Of a DNA stretch of 5,494 nt, positions 5,490 to 5,494 are shown piece by piece. Position numbers and translations under genes: made by a program. How positions within the stretch are numbered: position 1 is the first letter of the stretch; each line of letters starts with the position of its first letter. The stretch spans positions 1-5,494 of the forward strand of contig CALYTX010000102.1 of NCBI GenBank assembly GCA_945487985.1. Reading direction: 5' to 3'. The notes beneath the pieces are model-generated. The model was not told the origin of the DNA and did not search any database. It was given only the letters and a program-made list of their open reading frames with translations. This stretch comes from an uncultured Verrucomicrobiota bacterium. GTDB taxonomy: Bacteria; Verrucomicrobiota; Kiritimatiellia; RFP12; UBA1067.

Positions 5490-5494
5490 CTGAC

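Noticed and set aside
1..5494. CRISPR array, tRNA or rRNA genes, insertion sequences, attachment sites
   Set aside because: No spaced direct repeats, cloverleaf sequences, transposase motifs or terminal inverted repeats were recognised by eye; nearly all bases are taken up by the operon.

Overview
The window carries one compact, plus-strand [FeFe]-hydrogenase operon from a strict anaerobe, probably a fermentative bacterium. The DNA is fairly GC-rich (high fifties percent by eye, not counted), starts are mostly ATG, and Shine-Dalgarno sites are AGGAG-like. The phylum cannot be fixed from these genes. The GC content and protein flavour would fit gut or sediment anaerobes outside the low-GC Clostridia, for example the PVC group, but that is only an impression.

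Layout. Positions 2-49 are the last codons of an upstream gene, followed by a clear Rho-independent terminator (73-109) that isolates the next transcription unit. A candidate promoter lies at 143-171. Five genes then run from 179 to 5053 with almost no spacing: (1) a small NuoE-type [2Fe-2S] thioredoxin-fold ferredoxin (179-439); (2) a sensory, group C-like [FeFe] hydrogenase with ferredoxin, H-cluster, extra Fe-S and PAS domains (436-2172); (3) a SpoIIE/PP2C-type protein phosphatase with an uncharacterised C-terminal domain (2172-3356); (4) a second small [2Fe-2S] ferredoxin (3373-3639); (5) a catalytic group B-like monomeric [FeFe] hydrogenase (3641-5053). Immediately after comes the N-terminal part of a MATE-family transporter (5058-5489), which stops early at a TAG five bases before the window ends.

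How the genes may work together. The arrangement matches the known theme of a putative H2-sensing hydrogenase (HydS of Thermotoga maritima; group C hydrogenases linked to protein phosphatases) next to a catalytic enzyme. The catalytic protein keeps both active-site cysteines and the likely proton-path glutamates. The sensor keeps the four H-cluster ligands but has lost the proton-relay cysteine and apparently the glutamates, as expected for a slow, sensing H-cluster. H2 or redox state would be read at the H-cluster, passed through Fe-S clusters to the PAS domain, and signalled to the PP2C phosphatase, whose target is not in the window. No kinase, anti-sigma factor, flavoprotein diaphorase (NuoF/HydB-type) or maturase (HydE/F/G) is present, so the output of the pathway and the electron partner of the enzyme are unknown. 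The most unusual points are the rearranged active-site cysteines of the sensor, the unexplained phosphatase C-terminal domain, the two ferredoxin-plus-hydrogenase modules, and a perfect 18-bp palindrome inside the first gene.
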